This document shows, in pieces, positions 1 through 5,218 of a stretch of 12,396 bases of DNA. The notes beneath the pieces were generated by a model. It did no database searches, was not told the origin of the DNA, and worked only from the letters and a program-made list of their open reading frames with translations. The stretch lies in the NCBI GenBank assembly GCA_964551835.1, contig CAZKEM010000012.1:1-12396 (forward strand). The letters run 5' to 3'. How positions within the stretch are numbered: position 1 is the stretch's first letter; every line of letters begins with the position of its first letter. The DNA comes from JAHDCC01 sp964551835. Its GTDB lineage: Bacteria; Actinomycetota; Acidimicrobiia; Acidimicrobiales; SZUA-35. The translations under genes were made by a program, and so were the position numbers.

Positions 1-727
1 CAGCGATGTCGATCATGTAGGACCGAAGTTCGGCTGCGATGGTAACAGACCGTACCATTTCAATCATTGCTGAGATGTCGTGTAGTGTCGCAACAGGGGT
101 TAGCTGGTCGACGAGGCGGTCTTCCTCATGAGTTTGAAGGATATTTAGCTCTTCCTGGCGTGATGGGTAGCCGACCGATAGCTTCATTAGAAAGCGGTCG
201 AGTTGGCTCTCAGGAAGGGGATAGGTGCCTTCTTGTTCGATTGGGTTTTGCGTTGCCAGAACCATAAACGGCGAATTCAGGGTTCGAGTGGTGCCATCCA
301 TGGTCACCTGTGATTCGGCCATTGCTTCGAGTAAAGCCGATTGGGTTTTTGGCGAGGCCCGGTTGATTTCGTCTGCCAACACGATTTCGGAAAAGACCGG
401 ACCTGGGCGGAAGTCAAACTTGCCAGTATTTCGGTTCCAGATGTTGACGCCTGTGACATCGGCTGGAAGAAGATCCGGTGTGAATTGGATTCGCCCGATG
501 TCAGCGCCGATTGAAAGGGCCAATGCCTTGGCGACTGTAGTCTTGCCGACCCCGGGCACGTCCTCGATTAGTGCGTGACCTCCAGCTAAGAGGCAAAGGA
601 TCGTATGTTCGATAACGTCCTTTTTACCTCGGACGACGAGTTGCATATTGTCTCGGATAGCGCAAAAAGCAGCACTGAATTGCTGAGCCCTTGATTCGTT
701 TAGTGCAGGAGCTTCGGTAGTGCTCAC
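1..727 (-). CDS. MoxR-family AAA+ ATPase, 3' end outside the window
   Basis: Reading the complement from a GTG at 727-725 gives 242 residues with no stop before the left edge, so the C-terminal lid is missing. A GGAGG Shine-Dalgarno (740-736), 8 nt upstream, fixes the start. Visible motifs are Walker A GVGKTT (about residues 59-64), Walker B LADE (117-120) followed by INRASPKTQ, sensor-1 ATQNP (158-162) and an arginine-finger-type LDRF (176-180). The intact EGTYPLPESQLDRF block is typical of MoxR proteins. Members of this family act as cytoplasmic ATP-driven chaperones that remodel or insert cofactors into partner proteins. They often sit upstream of DUF58 and von Willebrand A domain genes, which would lie beyond position 1 here. 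The family call is firm; the cellular partner is unknown. Confidence 0.95.
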   Translation of the reverse strand, partial: MSTTEAPALNESRAQQFSAAFCAIRDNMQLVVRGKKDVIEHTILCLLAGGHALIEDVPGVGKTTVAKALALSIGADIGRIQFTPDLLPADVTGVNIWNRNTGKFDFRPGPVFSEIVLADEINRASPKTQSALLEAMAESQVTMDGTTRTLNSPFMVLATQNPIEQEGTYPLPESQLDRFLMKLSVGYPSRQEELNILQTHEEDRLVDQLTPVATLHDISAMIEMVRSVTIAAELRSYMIDIA

Positions 728-735
728 TCTATACG

Positions 736-740
736 CCTCC
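736..740 (-). promoter_or_regulatory. Shine-Dalgarno of the moxR-like gene
   Basis: The complement reads GGAGG, then 8 nt, then GTG (727-725). This is the strongest ribosome binding site in the window and decides the GTG start of the MoxR-like gene. Confidence 0.75.
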
Positions 741-919
741 TTGGTGGTCGTAGTAGTATGCAGGGTATACCCATGTCGGTCGCTGTGGTGTTCGCCCTAG
801 TACGTTCGTAGGCGCTAGCCTGCTCGATCGTGGGCGTCTGATGTTGAGTTAGACTACACCAAGCCACAACGTCTTCTCTGGTCCGGCCATTTTTGAACTC
901 GTTTGACTTAGTCATTAGT

Positions 920-983
920 CTTGGTGACAGATGTGTCTTATCTCTAAGGAAAATCTTTCCTCCATCTGAGCCAGGTCACCAAG
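920..983. other. Candidate structured element: nested stem-loop
   Basis: CTTGGTGAC (920-928) is perfectly complementary to GTCACCAAG (975-983). Directly inside, AGATG (929-933) pairs with CATCT (963-967), leaving a one-sided 7-nt bulge at 968-974. Inside that is a third hairpin, AGGAAA (947-952)/TTTCCT (956-961). Three nested helices in 64 nt suggest an RNA structure or a protein-binding inverted repeat. If transcribed with the MoxR-like gene it would sit about 190 nt upstream of that start. No T-run follows on either strand, so it is not an ordinary intrinsic terminator. I recognise no known riboswitch class. Confidence 0.45.
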
Positions 984-1295
984 TCGTTAGGTTCGATCGA
1001 GTCGTTGCCAGAACCGCCGTAGGCCGTCTCGGTTCGGAATCGGAACCACTCTTCGCTTGGAATGGGGAGAAAAGGACGTCTTCGCCACCACCCAGTAGGT
1101 GCAAATTCCAACATCGACGATGCGGCCGTGGGCCATAGTTTGGGATGGCGAAGAACGCTCAGACACATTTGTTTGCTCAGTCGAGAAGCCACGCTCCCAG
1201 TTTCGCAGCAGTCGGCGGCGTTTACGACTGGTTTCCGAGGATTTATGCAATCTTGCCGTTCCAAGCGTGTGTTTGGCTAAGACCGACTAAAGTTC

Positions 1296-1793
1296 TTAGG
1301 CTGCGGCGCCCAAATACTCGTTCCATTCAGTTGGGATCGGGCCCGCTGCCGCTTTCACCCAAACGAATTCATGGGGGACCGATGGGGTTGCTTTAAGTTG
1401 GAGCCGACAATTGGACAAAAGACGATCCGCCTTGTAGGTATTGCAGTCTCGACAACAGGCTACGACGTTGCACCACTTGTGTTCGCCGCCCTTTGATCTG
1501 GGGACTACGTGGTCGATGCTCTCCGCAGCCGAACCACAGTATTGGCATCTTCCTCCGTCACGAGCGAAGACGCCTCTGCGGGTAAGCGGTGCCCGGCGAC
1601 GGAAAGGGATTTTGACGAAATATCGGAGTCGGACGATAGACGGAATTGAGAAGGACAGATTCTCAGACGAAATGATTTGATCGGAGTTGGCCACGACTTC
1701 CACTTTGTCCGAAAGCGTCAACAAGATCGCCCGGCGTTGAGAGACCACGCTAATCGGCGCGTTGGTGGCGTTTAGAACCAAAGCTCTTCCCAT
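1296..1793 (-). CDS. HNH endonuclease family protein
   Basis: A 165-residue protein with an HNH nuclease fold in its middle. The zinc-ribbon cysteines are CQYC (83-86) and CRDC (114-117). The catalytic core is IDHVVPRSKGG (93-103) with an Asn at 109 and the distal NTYKADR helix. The roughly 75-residue N-terminal part (NATNAPISVVSQRRAI) matches the leader region seen in a widespread family of small bacterial HNH proteins. These bind a metal ion and cut DNA, but the physiological role of this family is not settled. The ATG at 1793-1791 has only a weak GAAG upstream. The gene follows the lipoate-ligase-like gene on the same strand with a 71-nt gap, so the two are probably cotranscribed. No clear terminator follows the stop. 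Confidence 0.9.
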   Translation of the reverse strand: MGRALVLNATNAPISVVSQRRAILLTLSDKVEVVANSDQIISSENLSFSIPSIVRLRYFVKIPFRRRAPLTRRGVFARDGGRCQYCGSAAESIDHVVPRSKGGEHKWCNVVACCRDCNTYKADRLLSNCRLQLKATPSVPHEFVWVKAAAGPIPTEWNEYLGAAA

Positions 1794-1864
1794 GCTTCAA
1801 TAATAGTTGATGGTTGGAGAAAGGTGTTCGGATTTTGGTTGGTCTGCGGACTTGTATTGCCTTG

Positions 1865-2548
1865 CTACGGTGTCGGTAGGTGACTTGTGAAAGAATCGAG
1901 CAGTCGTTTCGGGTCGACGGAACGCGGTTGGAGGTCGGGTGGGAATCCGATTCTTAGTTGCTCCCAGGGGATCTGTTGTCGGCCGATTGAAGACAGGTAC
2001 CGACGGATCCCGTCTGGGTACCAGTCTCGTTTGACGAGGCATTGGAAACGGGCTGCCTCGCGGGTCCTCCGTTGTGAGATGCCGACGACCTTGTAGTCGT
2101 CTATCTGAACCTCCCCTGAGCCCATCCCGGCGAAACAAAGGACCCTTCCGATCTCGCGGTTTAACAGCGGGCCGGAATAAACGGTCGTGTTCGTCGCCGG
2201 AAGGTGGTCTTTAAGCGCAAGAGCCCATGTTTGGCCCACCCACAGCATCGAGGTTCCGATGTCTCGTTCCCAGAGGTGTGATTTGGCAGGTAATACAATA
2301 TCGACCCATAGCTCGTCGGGGTCGACCCGGACTAGGCCACCCCCGGATCGTCGGCGGCAAATTTCAATGTTGTCGCCGGATGCTCGTTCGGAGTTCAGCA
2401 ACGATTCGGGTTGTGTACTTCCAAGGACCAGCGCTGGTTCATGGACCTCATGAATCCAGATTTCGGGTTGGGTTACGTTGTCGATAGGTCGGGCGTGGAA
2501 CGCTCCAGCATTGCCCTCGGTGGTTACTACTTTCCAGCTACGCATCAT
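1865..2548 (-). CDS. Lipoate-protein ligase A / BPL-LplA family protein
   Basis: A 227-residue protein of the biotin/lipoate A/B ligase superfamily. RRSGGG (66-71) corresponds to the RRxSGGG substrate-binding loop. CFAGMGSGEVQIDDYKVVGIS (138-158) contains the invariant lysine (K153), followed by QRRTREAARFQC, which is typical of an actinobacterial subgroup annotated as lipoate-protein ligase family. Lipoate ligases activate lipoate or octanoate and attach it to a lysine of 2-oxoacid dehydrogenase E2 subunits or GcvH. The usual small C-terminal LplA accessory domain is absent, so it could instead be an octanoyl- or amidotransferase-type member. Two adjacent ATGs (2548 and 2545) could serve as start, with no strong Shine-Dalgarno. 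It is divergent from mraZ and heads a likely two-gene unit with the HNH gene. Confidence 0.85.
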   Translation of the reverse strand: MMRSWKVVTTEGNAGAFHARPIDNVTQPEIWIHEVHEPALVLGSTQPESLLNSERASGDNIEICRRRSGGGLVRVDPDELWVDIVLPAKSHLWERDIGTSMLWVGQTWALALKDHLPATNTTVYSGPLLNREIGRVLCFAGMGSGEVQIDDYKVVGISQRRTREAARFQCLVKRDWYPDGIRRYLSSIGRQQIPWEQLRIGFPPDLQPRSVDPKRLLDSFTSHLPTP

Positions 2549-2640
2549 GGTCGACGTTATCTGCGAATTTCCAGTTGAGATGCTGGCCTGAAGCTGAGTC
2601 CTTTTCTCAGATCCGGGGGTTTGAACGGCCTATCGGCAAA

Positions 2641-2670
2641 TTTCGCCCCTTTTCGCCCCACTCCGCCCCC
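2641..2670. repeat. Three 10-bp-phased CGCCCC repeats (possible MraZ operator)
   Basis: CGCCCC occurs at 2644-2649, 2654-2659 and 2664-2669, exactly 10 bp apart. The first two units share TTTCGCCCC. On the complement this is GGGGCG-N4 three times, with one unit preceded by GT. Known MraZ operators are G-rich direct repeats (TGGGN) at 10-bp spacing upstream of mraZ, so the architecture matches. The orientation is opposite to mraZ and the site is about 120 bp upstream of the predicted -35, so the assignment is inference. Confidence 0.4.
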
Positions 2671-2724
2671 TTTGGTAGTTCGATTTCTATTTATGCAGGT
2701 CAGAGGTGTGGGCGGGGTATCGAA

Positions 2725-2740
2725 GCGAACATATGTTCGC
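2725..2740. promoter_or_regulatory. LexA (SOS) box, perfect 16-bp palindrome
   Basis: The sequence GCGAACATATGTTCGC equals its own reverse complement. Its core CGAAC-ATAT-GTTCG (2726-2739) matches the LexA/DinR consensus CGAAC-N4-GTTCG of Bacillus and actinobacteria without a mismatch. It lies between the divergent lplA-like gene and mraZ, 51 bp upstream of the predicted mraZ -35. It also overlaps a candidate minus-strand -10. Binding by LexA is inference; the match to the motif is direct. Confidence 0.75.
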
Positions 2741-2757
2741 ACGTTCAGTGGTGGCAA
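2728..2757 (-). promoter_or_regulatory. Candidate promoter for the lplA-like/HNH unit
   Basis: On the complement, TTGCCA (2757-2752) and TATGTT (2733-2728) are separated by 18 bp, close to sigma-70 consensus. The -10 hexamer lies inside the LexA palindrome, which is the classical geometry for SOS repression. Transcription would start near 2721, giving a leader of about 170 nt before the ATG at 2548. The -10 match is only 4 of 6, so this is tentative. Confidence 0.35.
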
Positions 2758-2791
2758 TCGCGCCCGTAGTGACGAGTTGGGGGCAATATGA

Positions 2792-2820
2792 TTGATTTGT
2801 GGGTCGAAGTGTCATAAGAT
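2792..2820 (+). promoter_or_regulatory. Candidate sigma-70-type promoter of mraZ/dcw
   Basis: TTGATT (2792-2797) and TAAGAT (2815-2820) are separated by exactly 17 bp. The predicted start of transcription, about 7 nt downstream, is near 2827, the first base of the first leader hairpin. This gives a leader of about 110 nt before the mraZ TTG. The spacer contains GTGGG and AAGTG, G-rich words like those in MraZ sites. Confidence 0.5.
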
Positions 2821-2826
2821 GTCACC

Positions 2827-2847
2827 TAGTGGGGGAGCTACCCACTA
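2827..2847 (+). other. mraZ leader stem-loop 1
   Basis: TAGTGGG (2827-2833) pairs perfectly with CCCACTA (2841-2847) around a 7-nt loop GGAGCTA. It lies at the predicted 5' end of the mRNA, where such a stem could stabilise the transcript. As DNA, it is an inverted pair of GTGGG words that MraZ or another regulator could bind. Confidence 0.45.
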
Positions 2848-2856
2848 AAGCAACTT

Positions 2857-2876
2857 AGCGGGGGGATTTCTCCGCT
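2857..2876 (+). other. mraZ leader stem-loop 2
   Basis: AGCGGGG (2857-2863) pairs with CTCCGCT (2870-2876), seven pairs including one G-T wobble, around loop GGATTT. It begins 9 nt after stem-loop 1. No T-tract follows, so termination is unlikely. Confidence 0.4.
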
Positions 2877-2935
2877 TGGTGCGTTGTCAGGGCCTGAAGT
2901 CAAGGGTCGAAGAAATCTAAGAAGAAAGCGATCAA

Positions 2936-3361
2936 TTGTTCGTTGGTCAGTACGAACACTCGCTCGACGAAAAAGGTCGAGTTGTACTACCAGCACCTTT
3001 CCGCGCCTTTGTGGCTGAGCGAGGATACGTCACTCAACTCGATGGGTGTATCGGGCTCTGGAGCCAAGAAACATTTAGGGCAGTAGCGGAAAAATGGAAA
3101 ACCGAATCTGAAGCGTCGCGGATTTCGATGCGAGTCTTCCGGAAGCTCATGAACAGCGTTCGTGAGGTCAAGTTGGACTCAGCGGGACGTGTTACGTTGC
3201 CACGAGAATTACTCGAGACCATTGGTTTCGAATCTCAAGTTGTTGTCAGTGGGCTCTTTGACCGAGTCGAAATCTGGCCGTCGGCAACCTACACAGCGGA
3301 ACAAGATTCAGATGCGGCTGACGCCGAGTTAACAGAAGCCGTAGCGCGACTGGGTCTCTAG
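2936..3361 (+). CDS. mraZ: Transcriptional regulator MraZ
   Basis: MraZ, 141 residues, the usual length. It has two AbrB-like half-domains, each carrying the family signature DxxGR: DEKGR (11-15) followed by VVLPAPFR, and DSAGR (81-85) followed by VTLPREL. MraZ forms ring-shaped oligomers that bind G-rich direct repeats upstream of its own gene and, in the species studied, usually repress the dcw operon. The start is TTG: an in-frame TAA at 2918-2920 leaves no ATG or GTG upstream, and TTG gives the family-typical MF-G-Y-H-LDEKGR beginning. AGAAGAAAG just upstream is a weak ribosome site. TTG plus weak Shine-Dalgarno suggests low MraZ levels. First gene of the cluster, preceded by a good promoter. 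Confidence 0.97.
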   Translation: MFVGQYEHSLDEKGRVVLPAPFRAFVAERGYVTQLDGCIGLWSQETFRAVAEKWKTESEASRISMRVFRKLMNSVREVKLDSAGRVTLPRELLETIGFESQVVVSGLFDRVEIWPSATYTAEQDSDAADAELTEAVARLGL

Positions 3362-3579
3362 ATCATGACTTAGCGAGATCAAACGAAACGTGAGAGGAGA
3401 AAGGCGAAACCAATTCAATAACCGTTCATCGATTACTCTTCGGGTTGCAAGAGGGTATATGCAATGCCCCACAACTCTGCCCCGCTAACCCGTCTTAGTC
3501 CGCCTAGGAGAGAAACCCTACCGGACATAGTGACCCGGGGAGCAATCGGTGAATAGTTGGAAATGGTGGCCTGAAGGCT
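3362..3579 (+). other. Structured spacer between mraZ and rsmH (possible mraW-type RNA)
   Basis: This is the only long spacer in an otherwise overlapping operon. CTCTT (3436-3440) pairs with AAGAG (3449-3453), leaving the loop CGGGTTGC. The loop bases CGGGTT (3441-3446) are perfectly complementary to AACCCG (3487-3492), so a pseudoknot is possible. GTCCG (3498-3502) can pair with CGGAC (3522-3526). A short GGCC-TGAA-GGCT hairpin (3568-3579) abuts the rsmH ATG, and its 3' arm contains the only AAGG Shine-Dalgarno-like bases. A conserved actinobacterial RNA, the mraW motif, has been described in presumed 5' UTRs of mraW (rsmH). Whether this spacer belongs to it cannot be decided by eye. Confidence 0.4.
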
Positions 3580-4533
3580 ATGACTAGTCCCGGATCTGAC
3601 GCTTCAGACATCTCGACCTTCAGCCACGACCCAGTGATGGTCGACACCCTGGTCGAACTCATTGCAGATCTGCCAGGAGGCTTCTTTCTCGATGCCACCA
3701 TCGGTGGCGCCGGACATAGCAGCGCTTTTTTGAGCGCACGAGGCGATCTTTCTATCCTGGGGGTCGATCAAGACGCTATGGCGCTCGAGGCGGCCCGACG
3801 GCAACTCGCTCCTCACCCAGGCAGGTACGTGCTACATAAATGTCGATTCGACCAGCTCGCAGAGGCGATGAAAGAAGCTGGCGTGTCCGAGCTTGTCGGA
3901 TTCCTGTTCGACCTTGGAGTCAGTTCACCTCAGCTAGACATCGCCGAACGCGGTTTTAGCTTTCGTCACGACGGTCCGCTCGATATGCGAATGGACACCG
4001 ATTCTTCATTCGATGCATCTGTGGTTGTGAACGAATACTCGCACCAGGATCTCGCGCGGGTCCTGCGGGTCTATGGCGACGAGCGTCATAACCGACGAAT
4101 AGCCGCAGCAATTCTAGCGGCGCGACCTATCGAGTCGACGACCGAGTTGGCGAGTGTCGTGGTCGAAGCAATCCCAGCAGCGGCACGCCGATCTGGTGGT
4201 CATCCGGCGAAACGATCCTTTCAGGCGCTCCGAATAGAAGTCAACAGTGAGCTGGCCATACTCGCGCCAACGTTGGAAAAAGCCCTCGATGCCTTGGTTC
4301 CTGGCGGTAGGGGTTTCGTGCTGACGTACCACTCCGGAGAAGACCGGATTGTCAAGGACGTCTTTCGTCAACGAACGACATCGGTTGATTCCCCGCACCT
4401 TCCGGTCGAACCGAATCAACCAGATTTCCAACTGCTCCGCCCGATTGCTCGCAAGGCAAACCAAGAAGAAGTTACCAGGAACCGTAGAGCGCGAAGTGCC
4501 CGGCTCCGATCCATCGAGCGAGTGGCAGCATGA
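3580..4533 (+). CDS. rsmH: 16S rRNA (cytosine1402-N4)-methyltransferase RsmH
   Basis: RsmH (formerly MraW), 317 residues, normal length. It uses S-adenosylmethionine to methylate N4 of C1402 in 16S rRNA, tuning decoding in the P site. Motifs in order are HDPVM near the N-terminus (16-20), the SAM-binding loop DATIGGAGHS (38-47), DLGVSSPQLD (111-120), GFSFR..GPLDMRMD (125-139), HPAKRSFQALRIEVN (208-222) and YHSGEDRIVK (250-259). The last is normally HSLEDR, so Leu is replaced by Gly. The C-terminus is basic, as usual. The ATG at 3580 is the first plausible start; the next in-frame ATG would cut into the conserved HxPVM block. The stop overlaps the 13-codon ORF at 4530 by ATGA. Confidence 0.97.
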   Translation: MTSPGSDASDISTFSHDPVMVDTLVELIADLPGGFFLDATIGGAGHSSAFLSARGDLSILGVDQDAMALEAARRQLAPHPGRYVLHKCRFDQLAEAMKEAGVSELVGFLFDLGVSSPQLDIAERGFSFRHDGPLDMRMDTDSSFDASVVVNEYSHQDLARVLRVYGDERHNRRIAAAILAARPIESTTELASVVVEAIPAAARRSGGHPAKRSFQALRIEVNSELAILAPTLEKALDALVPGGRGFVLTYHSGEDRIVKDVFRQRTTSVDSPHLPVEPNQPDFQLLRPIARKANQEEVTRNRRARSARLRSIERVAA

Positions 4534-4571
4534 CTACTCCAACAGGCAAAGAAATTGAGAACAGGCGATGA
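4530..4571 (+). CDS. 13-codon coupling minicistron between rsmH and ftsL
   Basis: ATG at 4530-4532 overlaps the rsmH stop (TGA 4531-4533). The frame encodes MTTPTGKEIENRR and stops at TGA 4569-4571, which overlaps the ftsL ATG (4568-4570). Both ends use the ATGA arrangement seen at other junctions of this operon. The ftsL frame itself is closed upstream by TGA at 4556-4558, so ftsL cannot start earlier. Inference: ribosomes finishing rsmH restart here and hand over to ftsL, keeping coupling across the gap. The alternative is coincidence of two ATGA overlaps. The peptide has no recognised function. Confidence 0.4.
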   Translation: MTTPTGKEIENRR

Positions 4572-5218
4572 CAGCAACACTTACAACTCGAAGCTCTCGT
4601 CGAACCTCGTCCAACAGAACAAAGTCTGGTTCTCGGAGCGGTTCCTCCAAAGCTACAAAACGCCGTTCGTCGGCAACTCGTAGATCCACACCGAGTTCCA
4701 ACAAGCGGCGCGCCTCTACTTCGGCACGATCAGCCAGCGCCCGACGTTCATCAGGCCAGCGAAGGAAACGCAGCACCTCGGCAAGTCGAAAGCCGCCAAG
4801 CCGGTCGCTCCTCGCAACACGATCGTCGACATCGAACAAAAAGCGTCGGGCGAAGAGTGTTCTGTCCACGCGTTCATCGCGGTCGCGAAAAGCATCTCGC
4901 AGTCGTACGCTTCCACGTTGGTTCACCATTGTTGCGTGTATAACTGTAGTTGTTTCACTGTTCTCAGTCGTGTTCGTCCAGGCCCATTTGGTTAAATCGC
5001 AGCAACAACTAGATGACGTGCGTTCGGCCGTGGGAGAAGCCACCGCAGAGCGTTCTCGGATCCAGCGGGAGGTCGATGAGGCATCTGCGCCTCAGTCGAT
5101 CATTGAACGGGCCGAGGTGCTAGGGATGATCCCACCGGGCCAACCAACACACATTAAGTCCGTTAGGCCAATCGAGGAAGCCTCAACGACTCAGGCTGAA
5201 GAGGCATCGCTCGGATGA
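4568..5218 (+). CDS. ftsL: FtsL-like septum protein with Ser/Arg-rich N-terminal extension
   Basis: A 216-residue bitopic membrane protein at the ftsL position. Residues 1-114 are almost entirely Ser, Arg, Lys, Thr and Ala with no Asp or Glu. One transmembrane segment follows (about 118-138), then a periplasmic coiled coil (about 139-172, QQQLDDVRSAVGEATAERSR). After it comes the FtsL/DivIC-type motif APQSIIERAEVLGMIPP (174-190). FtsL forms a complex with FtsQ and DivIC/FtsB that activates FtsWI. Typical FtsL proteins have a short cytoplasmic tail, so the 114-residue basic tail is unusual. The ATG at 4568 is the first start after an in-frame stop at 4556. The gene ends in an ATGA overlap with ftsI. 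Identity rests on topology, motif and position, not on strong sequence identity. Confidence 0.85.
   Translation: MTATLTTRSSRRTSSNRTKSGSRSGSSKATKRRSSATRRSTPSSNKRRASTSARSASARRSSGQRRKRSTSASRKPPSRSLLATRSSTSNKKRRAKSVLSTRSSRSRKASRSRTLPRWFTIVACITVVVSLFSVVFVQAHLVKSQQQLDDVRSAVGEATAERSRIQREVDEASAPQSIIERAEVLGMIPPGQPTHIKSVRPIEEASTTQAEEASLG

Larger units (their letters stand above)
728..1295. other. Intergenic stretch without a supported gene
   Basis: About 570 bp between the HNH gene and the MoxR-like gene. Several ORFs of 60-106 codons overlap each other on both strands, but none shows a recognisable domain, a Shine-Dalgarno or convincing codon use. I looked for tRNA, tmRNA and RNase P RNA signatures and did not find them. 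What stands out is an inverted repeat at 920-983 (listed separately), a 10-bp palindrome GGGTATACCC at 763-772, and a 6-bp hairpin CAGTCG/CGACTG around 1209-1230. It may be the untranslated leader of the MoxR-like transcript or decayed sequence. Confidence 0.5.

Noticed and set aside
940..1060. Possible RNase P RNA or tRNA-like element (GAGGAAAG on the minus strand, GGTTCGATC on plus)
   Set aside because: Only short word matches. The downstream RNase P core and the tRNA acceptor/anticodon arms could not be built.
944..1264. 106-codon minus-strand ORF in the 728-1295 gap
   Set aside because: Overlaps several equally long frames on both strands, no Shine-Dalgarno and no recognisable motif.
1277..1299. 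Hairpin CTAAGA/TCTTAG at the HNH stop as a terminator
   Set aside because: Only six pairs, AT-rich, an 11-nt loop and no T-tract on the minus strand.
3563..3574. Three-codon ORF (ATG GTG GCC TGA) just before rsmH
   Set aside because: Too short to distinguish from chance; no ribosome site and no overlap with rsmH.
4534..5043. 169-codon antisense ORF across ftsL
   Set aside because: It mirrors the Ser/Arg-rich coding of ftsL (Arg/Ser codons read as Glu/Arg/Leu on the other strand), has no domain, and the sense gene is supported by topology, motif and operon overlap.
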